Source: JALYJG01 sp033763555 (lineage in GTDB: Bacteria; Pseudomonadota; Alphaproteobacteria; UBA9219). Taken from it: 64,000 bases of DNA. The position numbers and the translations under genes were made by a program. Shown here piece after piece: positions 53,472 through 60,014 of this stretch. A model generated the notes under the pieces. It was not told where the DNA came from. It saw only the letters and a list, made by a program, of their open reading frames with translations, and ran no database searches. The number at the start of each line of letters is the position of its first letter. Within the stretch, counting starts at the first letter, position 1. Location of the stretch: positions 3,019 through 67,018 of the forward strand of contig JANRKK010000030.1 in NCBI GenBank assembly GCA_033763555.1, written 5' to 3'.

Positions 53472-53610
53472 TATGTTAAGGTTGCTAGACCTGTAGGGAA
53501 AATCAGGTGAATAAAAACCCATCAGCAATAATTAGAAGTTATTTATGATACTCGCTCGACCCATGAACTAAACCAGTTATCATATATTTCTTTCGCCACA
53601 TCGTAATTCA

Positions 53611-53973
53611 CTATATGCCCCGATGTGGCCTAGCTGTTATGATGTGACGGATTTCATAGGGAGAAAATGAGAAATCATGAAACATACTTCCCTTGAAACG
53701 TATTTTAACTTGTGCGTCAACACTGTTGCAATGATCGCAAATAATGATTGGCTGAAATCTGGCATCGAGAGAATGGTCGTCAAAATGGTCGTGATGCTCA
53801 TGCAAGATCGCCAGCCAATTGTTCCTTTCTTTGTTCCATCGTAGCAACTCAAACTTTGTTCGGTTACAACCGGGGCAACGCCAATTATCATTGAGCTGTT
53901 TCCATTTATAGCTGCAATGAGCACCATCATAAGCAAGGTAGTCATCCCAAGTAGGAATTTTTAATTCAGCCAT
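53611..53973 (-). CDS. HNH/treble-clef-like zinc-finger protein
   Basis: 120 residues. WRCPGCNRTKFELLRW, then ILHEHHDHFDDHS, then IIICDHCNSVDAQVKIRF gives two CxxC pairs bracketing an HEHHDH segment, the arrangement of HNH endonucleases (Cys4 zinc plus catalytic His). The C-terminus FSPYEIRHIITARP is also frequent in such proteins. Nuclease activity is inferred, not shown. It lies in the accessory region, just before the candidate oriT. Confidence 0.55.
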   Translation of the reverse strand: MAELKIPTWDDYLAYDGAHCSYKWKQLNDNWRCPGCNRTKFELLRWNKERNNWLAILHEHHDHFDDHSLDARFQPIIICDHCNSVDAQVKIRFKGSMFHDFSFSPYEIRHIITARPHRGI

Positions 53974-54069
53974 TAGTCATTCAATCCAAGTTAAGATGCT
54001 CTTTAAGCGTCAACTTTACATCAGATTTATCTCATAATTTAGCAGCGTAAACTTCGCAAGGAGTGCGCC

Positions 54070-54105
54070 GTTCCACATGGTGGAACACGTTCCCCATGTG
54101 GGAAC
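54070..54105. other. candidate oriT: paired hairpins upstream of mobC
   Basis: GTTCCACatgGTGGAAC (54070-54086) and GTTCCCcatgtGGGAAC (54089-54105) are adjacent perfect inverted repeats. Just upstream is GGAGTGCGCC, resembling the AGTGCGCC core of IncQ-type nick sites. Position before mobC and the relaxase supports an origin of transfer; no functional proof. Confidence 0.5.
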
Positions 54106-54200
54106 GGCACTGGCCATCCACCTGCGCTCTTCGAGCTTCGACTGATGAAGGGGCTGCCGCCCCCGTTGACCCCGCTTTCTTACATTCAGAGAGGTTCCGC

Positions 54201-54635
54201 ATGGATCAAAACCATGAGCGCCCCACTGCATCCAAAGGACTGCGTCTAAGGGTTTCTGAAGCCGAGCATAAAGACCTGAAACGTGAGGCCGACAGTTACG
54301 GCTATGACCTTTCGACCCTCTTACGCTTGCGTATCTTCGGCAAGATCAAGGGTATGAGGATTACCCGCCGCCCCAGCACTGACATCATGCTGCTGGGCGA
54401 CATTATCGGCAAACTGACCGCCCTTACCGGTGAACTCAACAAAATCGGCTCCAATATCAACCAGATCGCCAAACGCCTGAACCAAGGCCAGCGCGATTTG
54501 TTTGGGTTGGATTCGTGTCTGCGCCTCTTTGAGCAATTGGGGCAGAAAATCCTGAAAGTGCTCACCCATATCGAGGCGGCCATTACCGGACGTCTCAAGA
54601 CCATTACCCCCAGCGACGATAACAAGGAGGAATAA
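54201..54635 (+). CDS. mobC: MobC-like relaxosome accessory protein
   Basis: 144 residues from ATG 54201 (GAGAGG upstream); the frame is open from 54063, but that would run through the hairpins. The N-terminal part (ASKGLRLRVSEAEHKDLKREADSYGYDLSTLLRLRIFG) is a ribbon-helix-helix-type DNA-binding region. LTGELNKIGSNINQIAKRLNQGQ (about 80-102) is the characteristic MobC signature. It assists the relaxase at oriT. The small gene after it starts one base after its stop. Confidence 0.85.
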   Translation: MDQNHERPTASKGLRLRVSEAEHKDLKREADSYGYDLSTLLRLRIFGKIKGMRITRRPSTDIMLLGDIIGKLTALTGELNKIGSNINQIAKRLNQGQRDLFGLDSCLRLFEQLGQKILKVLTHIEAAITGRLKTITPSDDNKEE

Positions 54636-54636
54636 C

Positions 54637-54861
54637 ATGAACAGCCAAGATAACTCGCAGCACTTAGCCCTTTGGACATTGATTAATCTCGTCGAAGAAC
54701 TGGAAGAAATTAACAGCCAGCTTGACGCAATCAGCCGTGGCTTCGATAGCGGCGAGATTGATTTTGCCGGTTTTGAACAGGCCATGCTTCAGCTCAGGGA
54801 TTGCCAAGGACAATTGGAAGAAGTCCTCGGTGAACCGAGCAGAACCAGCTTTATTCGATGA
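54637..54861 (+). CDS. small acidic helical protein of the mobilization operon
   Basis: 74 residues, mostly one long amphipathic helix (LALWTLINLVEELEEINSQLDAIS) followed by a second (FAGFEQAMLQLRDCQGQLEEVLG), so a coiled coil is likely. It sits between mobC and the relaxase and overlaps the relaxase start by ATGA. Probably a relaxosome partner, but I do not know the family. Confidence 0.6.
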   Translation: MNSQDNSQHLALWTLINLVEELEEINSQLDAISRGFDSGEIDFAGFEQAMLQLRDCQGQLEEVLGEPSRTSFIR

Positions 54862-56018
54862 TTATCAAAGGCGGACGCAGAGGGGGAGCCAGGCAACTGG
54901 CAGCCCACCTTCTGCGCCGCGATACCAATGAAGACGTAATTATCCATGAGATAGACAGTTATCCCGTTAAGGCATTGAATGACGACGGCCTAAAAAGCAC
55001 CCTTCGGCTTATGGCCGTTCAAGGCCAAACCAAAGGCAAGCTGCGGACGCTCTATCATTCGATTATTGCCCCACAGCAGGGCGAAACCCTGAACAAGCGG
55101 CAGCTTAAGCATGCCGTTGACACGCTGGCGAAGAATCTCGGCATGGAGGGCCACCCGCGAGTCATCGTTGAACACCGCAAGGACGGACGGCAGCATTTTC
55201 ATGTGGTGTTCAATATCCTGAACCCCACAACCGGCAAACAGGCACGGTTGCAATGGACGCGCAAGGTTGAATGGAACACCTCGCGCCAGCTTGAACAGGA
55301 ACTGGGCTTAAAACCCGTTATGCGCAAAGGTAGGGCCGCCCGTCGCTGGGAATACGAGCGCGGCAAGCGTTCCGGCATTAAGGCCATGACAGTCCGTAAG
55401 GACGTGACCTCCATCTATCATGCCAGCAAGACCGGCAAGGAATTTATCAGCAACCTCAACAAAGCCGGTTATGTCCTGACCAAGGGCCGTAATAACAACT
55501 ATGTCCTTGTTGACAGGGCCGGAGATATTCATGGCCTCATGCGGCGCATTGAGGGCGTCAGGCTCAAGGATTTAAGGCAGAAGTTTCCGGATCTTAAACA
55601 GGCTGCTCTGCCATCACTCAACAGTGTGTTGAAAAAACTGCGGCCCGTCCCTCTCGGCAAGAAAGCAGGGCGATATATACGCAATGCGGCATACATATGC
55701 AGAAGACCAGCCAAAACATTTGTTTCACCGCAGCATTATTGGCCAATCTTGCGCAGCAGCTTGCCGTTCATGCGGCCTCTGGCACGGGTTACTTATCGGC
55801 CAAGTTATGAAGACAGGAAAAAGAGCCTGCAATACGCCGCATGGCCCATCTTCAGGCGCAGGAAGCGCAAGAAGAAGGACGAGAACGAACCCGTCAAACT
55901 CAAACCCAACCTGGCCGAGATCGAGAAAGCGTTGCTACTCGAATGGGCTTGGGACAACAAGCGTTGGGACATTTTAGTCCAGTACTATCCCGAACTGCTT
56001 CGCATGCTTGAACCCTAA
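54858..56018 (+). CDS. relaxase/mobilization nuclease
   Basis: 386 residues. The N-terminus MIIKGGRRGGARQLAAHLLR and EIDSYPVKALNDD begin a relaxase domain. VIVEHRKDGRQHFHVVFNILN (about 100-120) holds the His cluster that binds the metal in MobA/VirD2-type relaxases. The C-terminal half is basic (RRRKRKKKDENEP). It nicks oriT and leads the strand into a host-supplied conjugation channel; no secretion genes are here. A typical intrinsic terminator follows at 56052. The catalytic Tyr cannot be fixed by eye. Confidence 0.85.
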   Translation: MIIKGGRRGGARQLAAHLLRRDTNEDVIIHEIDSYPVKALNDDGLKSTLRLMAVQGQTKGKLRTLYHSIIAPQQGETLNKRQLKHAVDTLAKNLGMEGHPRVIVEHRKDGRQHFHVVFNILNPTTGKQARLQWTRKVEWNTSRQLEQELGLKPVMRKGRAARRWEYERGKRSGIKAMTVRKDVTSIYHASKTGKEFISNLNKAGYVLTKGRNNNYVLVDRAGDIHGLMRRIEGVRLKDLRQKFPDLKQAALPSLNSVLKKLRPVPLGKKAGRYIRNAAYICRRPAKTFVSPQHYWPILRSSLPFMRPLARVTYRPSYEDRKKSLQYAAWPIFRRRKRKKKDENEPVKLKPNLAEIEKALLLEWAWDNKRWDILVQYYPELLRMLEP

Positions 56019-56051
56019 TCACTGAAATTACCGGCCCAACAGCCGTAATAG

Positions 56052-56081
56052 CCCGTCCGCATGATGTGGACGGGTTTTTTT
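56052..56081 (+). terminator. intrinsic terminator after the relaxase
   Basis: CCCGTCC (56052-56058) and GGACGGG (56068-56074) form a stem with a nine-base loop, followed by seven T. Confidence 0.9.
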
Positions 56082-56101
56082 ATGTCCAGAGGAGAATGCC
56101 C

Positions 56102-56245
56102 ATGAAAAAACAGACCCGTCCCGTCAGCAGTTTTTGCCGTTATCAGCCACCAAAGAAGCCCAACCGCGCATCATCCACCAAGCGCCGGAGAAAGACATGT
56201 TCCTTCGGAGCATGTTTCAAATTCTTTTTCCGCAGATGGAAGTGA
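56102..56245 (+). CDS. 47-residue basic Cys-containing microprotein
   Basis: ATG 56102 has AGGAGAATGCCC before it. The peptide is very basic: KKQTRPVSSF, PPKKPNRASSTKRRRK, then CSFGACFKFFFRRWK. No family recognised. It starts 21 bases after the terminator and so probably belongs to a new transcript. Confidence 0.5.
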   Translation: MKKQTRPVSSFCRYQPPKKPNRASSTKRRRKTCSFGACFKFFFRRWK

Positions 56246-56253
56246 GGGCTGCC

Positions 56254-56427
56254 ATGACTGACGATCATGTCTCGGCGGATTGCTTCGTCCTGAAATCGCG
56301 CAACAAAGAAATCTTCCGGATCACGCAGGACCGCTCTGCGACCTTGCTATGGCCTTCGGAAATAGACTTCATGCGCTATATCGAACGAACCTACGCAACT
56401 CCATTACAGGACAATACAGGCTGGTAA
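56254..56427 (+). CDS. 57-residue small protein
   Basis: From ATG 56254 (GAGGG upstream) the product is TDDHVSADCFVLKSRNKEIF, RITQDRSATLLWPSEID and FMRYIERTYATPLQDNTGW. The pattern of strand, strand, helix suggests a small folded domain. The frame continues upstream to a TTG at 56134, but that part overlaps the preceding microprotein. Family unknown. It comes before a DUF736 gene, whose neighbours are usually transfer-related. Confidence 0.5.
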   Translation: MTDDHVSADCFVLKSRNKEIFRITQDRSATLLWPSEIDFMRYIERTYATPLQDNTGW

Positions 56428-56482
56428 TGCCCATGTCCGCGCAGTGCGGCATGGATTTTTAAACACAACAAGGAGAAGCATT

Positions 56483-56923
56483 ATGAAAAATGGAAAAAAG
56501 AACACCGTCAAGATCGGCACTTTCGTGGCAGACAAGAAAGGCGTCATGCATGGCAGGATTTACGGTCTTGGCCTCGGTGTAACGCCGGTCATGTTCGAGC
56601 CGCAGACCAGCAAGGACGGAAAGAGCTATTTCCGGCTCGTTGCTAATCATGCAGATGAATCCTATGAAATCGGTGCAGCGTTCCCGAAAACCAAGGACGG
56701 CATGACCTATCATTCCGTCAGCATTGAATCGCCGGTTCTTCCGGCCCCGATCAATGCGGCGCTGTTTCTGGATAAGGAAAGTGGTGCGTTCAATCTTGTC
56801 TGGAACCGGCAAGACAATGCAAAAGACTTAAGGGCCGAAGCTACCGTTAACGTCAACGTGCAGCCGCAACACCAGACGCAGGCTCAAGGTCGGCGCTCCA
56901 GCAGCCCAAGCCTAATACCGTAA
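56483..56923 (+). CDS. DUF736-like protein
   Basis: 146 residues from ATG 56483 (AAGGAGAAG upstream). KIGTFVADKKGVMHGRIYGLGL, KSYFRLVANHADESYEIGAAFPKT and YHSVSIESPVLPAPINAALF match DUF736, a small family carried by mobilizable and conjugative elements of alphaproteobacteria. The last 30 residues are Gln/Ser-rich. Function unknown. It marks this stretch as mobile DNA. Confidence 0.8.
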   Translation: MKNGKKNTVKIGTFVADKKGVMHGRIYGLGLGVTPVMFEPQTSKDGKSYFRLVANHADESYEIGAAFPKTKDGMTYHSVSIESPVLPAPINAALFLDKESGAFNLVWNRQDNAKDLRAEATVNVNVQPQHQTQAQGRRSSSPSLIP

Positions 56924-56938
56924 ATCACTTGGAATATA

Positions 56939-56962
56939 CCCGCAGGGCTTGCGTCCTGCGGG
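56939..56962 (+). terminator. probable terminator hairpin after the DUF736 gene
   Basis: CCCGCAGG and CCTGCGGG pair around an 8-base loop. Only a short T-containing tract (GATTTAT) follows, so termination may be weak. The remaining bases to 57084 hold nothing identifiable. Confidence 0.55.
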
Positions 56963-57084
56963 GATTTATACTGGATCAATAGTGAACCATAACCGATTTC
57001 ATTAGCACACTAAAGACTATCACCACAAAGGAACACGACGCTGTAAAATTTGTGAGTGGAACTTCGGTCATCCTACATTAGAAT

Positions 57085-59217
57085 TTATCGCTTAAATTTT
57101 AACAATCTTAGGCCATTGAACATTACAATAAGGCTTGCGCCCATATCGGCAAAAACCGCCATCCAAAGCGTGGCGAGGTTTGCAAAATTTAACGCAAGGA
57201 ATATGACCTTAATCCCTATCGCCAAGGTGATATTCTGTTTCAGAACACTGCCGGTTTTTTGGCTGAGGGCAATGAAGAGAGGAATGCGGCGCAGATCATC
57301 TTCCATCAGCGCGACATCGGCTGTTTCGAGCGCAGTATCGGTACCGGCTGCCCCCATTGCGAATCCTATAGAGGCTTTTGCAAGCGCCGGTGCGTCGTTA
57401 ATACCGTCTCCGACCATGCCAACGACGCCATAACGCTGCCGCAGCTCCTCAATCGTTTTCAGCTTATCTTCCGGCAGAAGGTTGCCGCGCACATCCTGGA
57501 TACCGACACTTTTAGCTATGGCGTTGGCGGTGGTTTGGTTGTCGCCGGTCAATATAACGCAGTGTAGGCCATGTGACTGCATATCCTTAATTGCCTGTAT
57601 GCTGGAATCCCGAATGGTGTCGGCGACGGCAAAAATACAAAGCGGCTGTTGTTCGTTTGAAAGAATGACAACCGTCTTGCCTTCTTTTTCCAACTTCTCC
57701 AGCACCATTTCCACATCGGGGCCGCAAATGCCTAGTTCTTCGATCAGCCGATGATTGCCAATGTAATAGAGGTTGTTATCGATAATGCCTTTCGCACCAC
57801 GTCCGGTGATCGATTCAAAATCTGAAACGTCGAGTAATCGTTGTTCACCTTGTTTCTGACTCCATTGTGCGACAATGGCCGAGGCCACAGGATGCTCGGA
57901 ATGTGCATCGAGACTAGCTGCAAGCTGCAGGTAGTTTGCTTCGGGTTGGTTCTGTAAAGGAGAAATATCCGTTACTTTAGGCTTGCCATGCGTCAGTGTG
58001 CCGGTTTTGTCGAGCGCAAGCGCCTTCAATTTCCGGCCTTCTTCCAGATAGACGCCGCCTTTGATGAGAATGCCGCGACGTGCGGCGGCAGCCAGGCCGC
58101 TCACAACCGTCACCGGCGTAGAGATCACCAATGCACAAGGGCAGGCAATAACAAGCGTTACGAGGGCTTTATAAAACCAAGGCGTCCACGCTTCGCTGAA
58201 AAACAGCGGAGGCACTCCGGCGATTAACATGGCAAGAATGACGATTGCCGGTGTGTAATAACGAGCAAATTGATCAACGAAGCGCTGCGTCGGCGCACGT
58301 TCGCTCTGCGCGGCTTGCACCGAGCGGATGATACGCGCAAGAGTCGTGTTACCCTTATTCGCTGTAACTCGGAATTCGAATGCACCGCGTTCGTTGATAG
58401 TGCCGGCAAATATGGCATCGCCGGATTTCTTTTCTACCGGCATACTTTCGCCGGTAATTGGTGCCTGATTGATACTCGACTGGCCACCAGTGATTATGCC
58501 ATCGAGAGGAATACGTTCGCCCGGCTTAACTCGAACAATCGCATCAACCTTTATTTCGGCGGCGGGCATTTCCTGCCATCCATCGTCTGTTTTGACGACG
58601 GCCACTTCCGGCGTCATTTCCATTAAATTGCGAATAGCGTTACGGGCGCGGTCAAGCGAATATGCTTCGATAAGCTCGGCGAGAGCAAAAAGGAAAGTGA
58701 CCATTGCCGCTTCAGGCCATTCGCCTATCAGCGCCGCACCGATAATGGCGATCATCATCAGAAAATTGATGTTAAGCGTGAAGGTCTTGAGGGCAACGAT
58801 GCCTTTTTTTACAGTCTCAATACCGCCAAGAAGGATCGCGGCAATGGAGAGTCCTATCACTACTACCGATTGTTCATTACCCGCCACCCATCCGGTGATT
58901 TCCGCGCCGAAGGCGGCAAAACCTGACAACCCCACCAGCAGCTTGGTTTTAAGAGGGACGCCGGCATTTTGTATGGAAACCCCTGACTCCGTAACGCCCT
59001 CGCGCTGTGGCTCCATATCCAATTCTTGCAATGCTAAAAAAATTTGATCATCGTTTTCAAGACTGTGTGTGACGGTCAGCTTGCGCTGCATAAGATTGAA
59101 ACGTATATCCTCCAAGCCGTTGAGACGTTCCAAGCGGTTACGGATCAGCCGTTCCTCAGTCGGACAATCCATTTTCTGAATGAGATAAGTGTTTTCCATA
59201 CGCTGTGTGGAATTCAT
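57085..59217 (-). CDS. cadA: heavy-metal P-type ATPase (Zn/Cd/Pb exporter)
   Basis: 710 residues. An N-terminal metal-binding domain has YLIQKMDCPTEERLIR with a single cysteine (C18, CPTEE) in place of the usual CxxC. Then come membrane helices, the actuator motif TGES, the ion-site CPC at residues 359-361 (VIACPCALVIS), the phosphorylated D403 in DKTGT, and GDGINDAPAL near the end. It exports divalent metals from the cytoplasm. AAGGA lies six bases before the ATG. It follows three small lipoprotein genes and an RND pump on the same strand, so cytoplasm and periplasm may be cleared by one operon. Confidence 0.93.
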   Translation of the reverse strand: MNSTQRMENTYLIQKMDCPTEERLIRNRLERLNGLEDIRFNLMQRKLTVTHSLENDDQIFLALQELDMEPQREGVTESGVSIQNAGVPLKTKLLVGLSGFAAFGAEITGWVAGNEQSVVVIGLSIAAILLGGIETVKKGIVALKTFTLNINFLMMIAIIGAALIGEWPEAAMVTFLFALAELIEAYSLDRARNAIRNLMEMTPEVAVVKTDDGWQEMPAAEIKVDAIVRVKPGERIPLDGIITGGQSSINQAPITGESMPVEKKSGDAIFAGTINERGAFEFRVTANKGNTTLARIIRSVQAAQSERAPTQRFVDQFARYYTPAIVILAMLIAGVPPLFFSEAWTPWFYKALVTLVIACPCALVISTPVTVVSGLAAAARRGILIKGGVYLEEGRKLKALALDKTGTLTHGKPKVTDISPLQNQPEANYLQLAASLDAHSEHPVASAIVAQWSQKQGEQRLLDVSDFESITGRGAKGIIDNNLYYIGNHRLIEELGICGPDVEMVLEKLEKEGKTVVILSNEQQPLCIFAVADTIRDSSIQAIKDMQSHGLHCVILTGDNQTTANAIAKSVGIQDVRGNLLPEDKLKTIEELRQRYGVVGMVGDGINDAPALAKASIGFAMGAAGTDTALETADVALMEDDLRRIPLFIALSQKTGSVLKQNITLAIGIKVIFLALNFANLATLWMAVFADMGASLIVMFNGLRLLKFKR

Positions 59218-59232
59218 GTCAATCCTTGGCTC

Positions 59233-59481
59233 TTAGTCAATCTTGATTTTCTTTCCGGTCATTTCTTCGCAAATCTGCTTCATTTTTTCCGAATGCCGGA
59301 CATTCGCAGGATCGTCTTTCTTGAGTCCTTTGGCGATCTCGTCTCCGCATTCTTTTGCAAGGACGGTACGCTTTTCTTCCGTAGATTTACCAGTTAGTTT
59401 TTGATCGAGGCTATCGCTGTAAGTCGAGCAACCCATCAATGTTCCGGTTACCATTAAGGCGATAATGATCCTGTTTTTCAT
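59233..59481 (-). CDS. small metal-locus lipoprotein, copy 3
   Basis: 82 residues from ATG 59481; the longer frame to 59664 overlaps copy 2. Signal peptide with lipobox MGC (MKNRIIIALMVTGTLMGC). The mature part has LDQKLTGKSTEEKRTVLAKEC and a second Cys in HSEKMKQICEEMTGKK. The shared (L/F)xxxLxGKxxEEK ... C ... (M/L)KxxCxxM pattern makes it a paralogue of the next two genes. Periplasmic side, likely outer-membrane anchored. Role unknown; metal binding is a possibility. Confidence 0.7.
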   Translation of the reverse strand: MKNRIIIALMVTGTLMGCSTYSDSLDQKLTGKSTEEKRTVLAKECGDEIAKGLKKDDPANVRHSEKMKQICEEMTGKKIKID

Positions 59482-59482
59482 G

Positions 59483-59728
59483 TTACTGCTCCTGTTGTTT
59501 GTTGGTTGCATGCATGGCGTCGCAAATCGCCCACATCCGGGCTTCGTGGCCGACATAGTCGGCGTCGTGGCCACCCGGTATCGGGTAATTCGCCCGTTCG
59601 ATGCAGGCGTAATAGGCTTCCTGTTCCCGATCCTTTCCGGTTTTTCCGGCCAACCGCTCGTCAAACGTCGCTGCCTTACAACTTGTCAGGCCGATGGCTA
59701 ATAAACCGATTAAGACATACGGTTTCAT
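59483..59728 (-). CDS. small metal-locus lipoprotein, copy 2
   Basis: 81 residues from ATG 59728 (AGGACTGAC upstream). Lipobox LTSC (MKPYVLIGLLAIGLTSC), then FDERLAGKTGKDREQEAYYACIERANYP and HEARMWAICDAMH, keeping the same two Cys positions as copies 1 and 3, plus extra His/Asp residues (GGHDADYVGHE). It is the most diverged copy. One base separates it from copy 3's start region. Confidence 0.7.
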   Translation of the reverse strand: MKPYVLIGLLAIGLTSCKAATFDERLAGKTGKDREQEAYYACIERANYPIPGGHDADYVGHEARMWAICDAMHATNKQQEQ

Positions 59729-59729
59729 G

Positions 59730-60014
59730 TCAGTCCTCCACCGGATATTCATCCGTCATTTCGCGGCAAAGCGTTTTGAGACGCGAAGTTTCGCTTGTGT
59801 CGCTGATGTGACGGTGCTTAACGCTGTAGGGGCGTAATTTTTTCTTATGTTCCTTTGTGCTGTATTCCGCCTCGTTAAGACAGGCGAGCCGCAATATTTC
59901 CTGTTTCTCTTCCGGCGTCTTACCTGCCAGTTGTTCGGCTAAAGGCTTAGGCGGCTCCGTGGCACATGCGGCCAACAGTAGCGGTAACAAGACGAGACAA
60001 ACTTTTTTTCTCAT
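59730..60014 (-). CDS. small metal-locus lipoprotein, copy 1
   Basis: 94 residues. Lipobox LAAC (MRKKVCLVLLPLLLAAC), then LAEQLAGKTPEEKQEILRLAC, a charged middle with His residues (TKEHKKKLRPYSVKHRHIS) and RLKTLCREMTDEYPVED. GGAGG lies just before the ATG and it overlaps the stop of the RND pump gene by four bases. The operon order is pump, copy 1, copy 2, copy 3, P-type ATPase. Confidence 0.75.
   Translation of the reverse strand: MRKKVCLVLLPLLLAACATEPPKPLAEQLAGKTPEEKQEILRLACLNEAEYSTKEHKKKLRPYSVKHRHISDTSETSRLKTLCREMTDEYPVED

Noticed and set aside
56134..56253. TTG-initiated N-terminal extension of the 57-residue protein
   Set aside because: Overlaps another small gene with a better RBS; the shorter ATG 56254 start is preferred.
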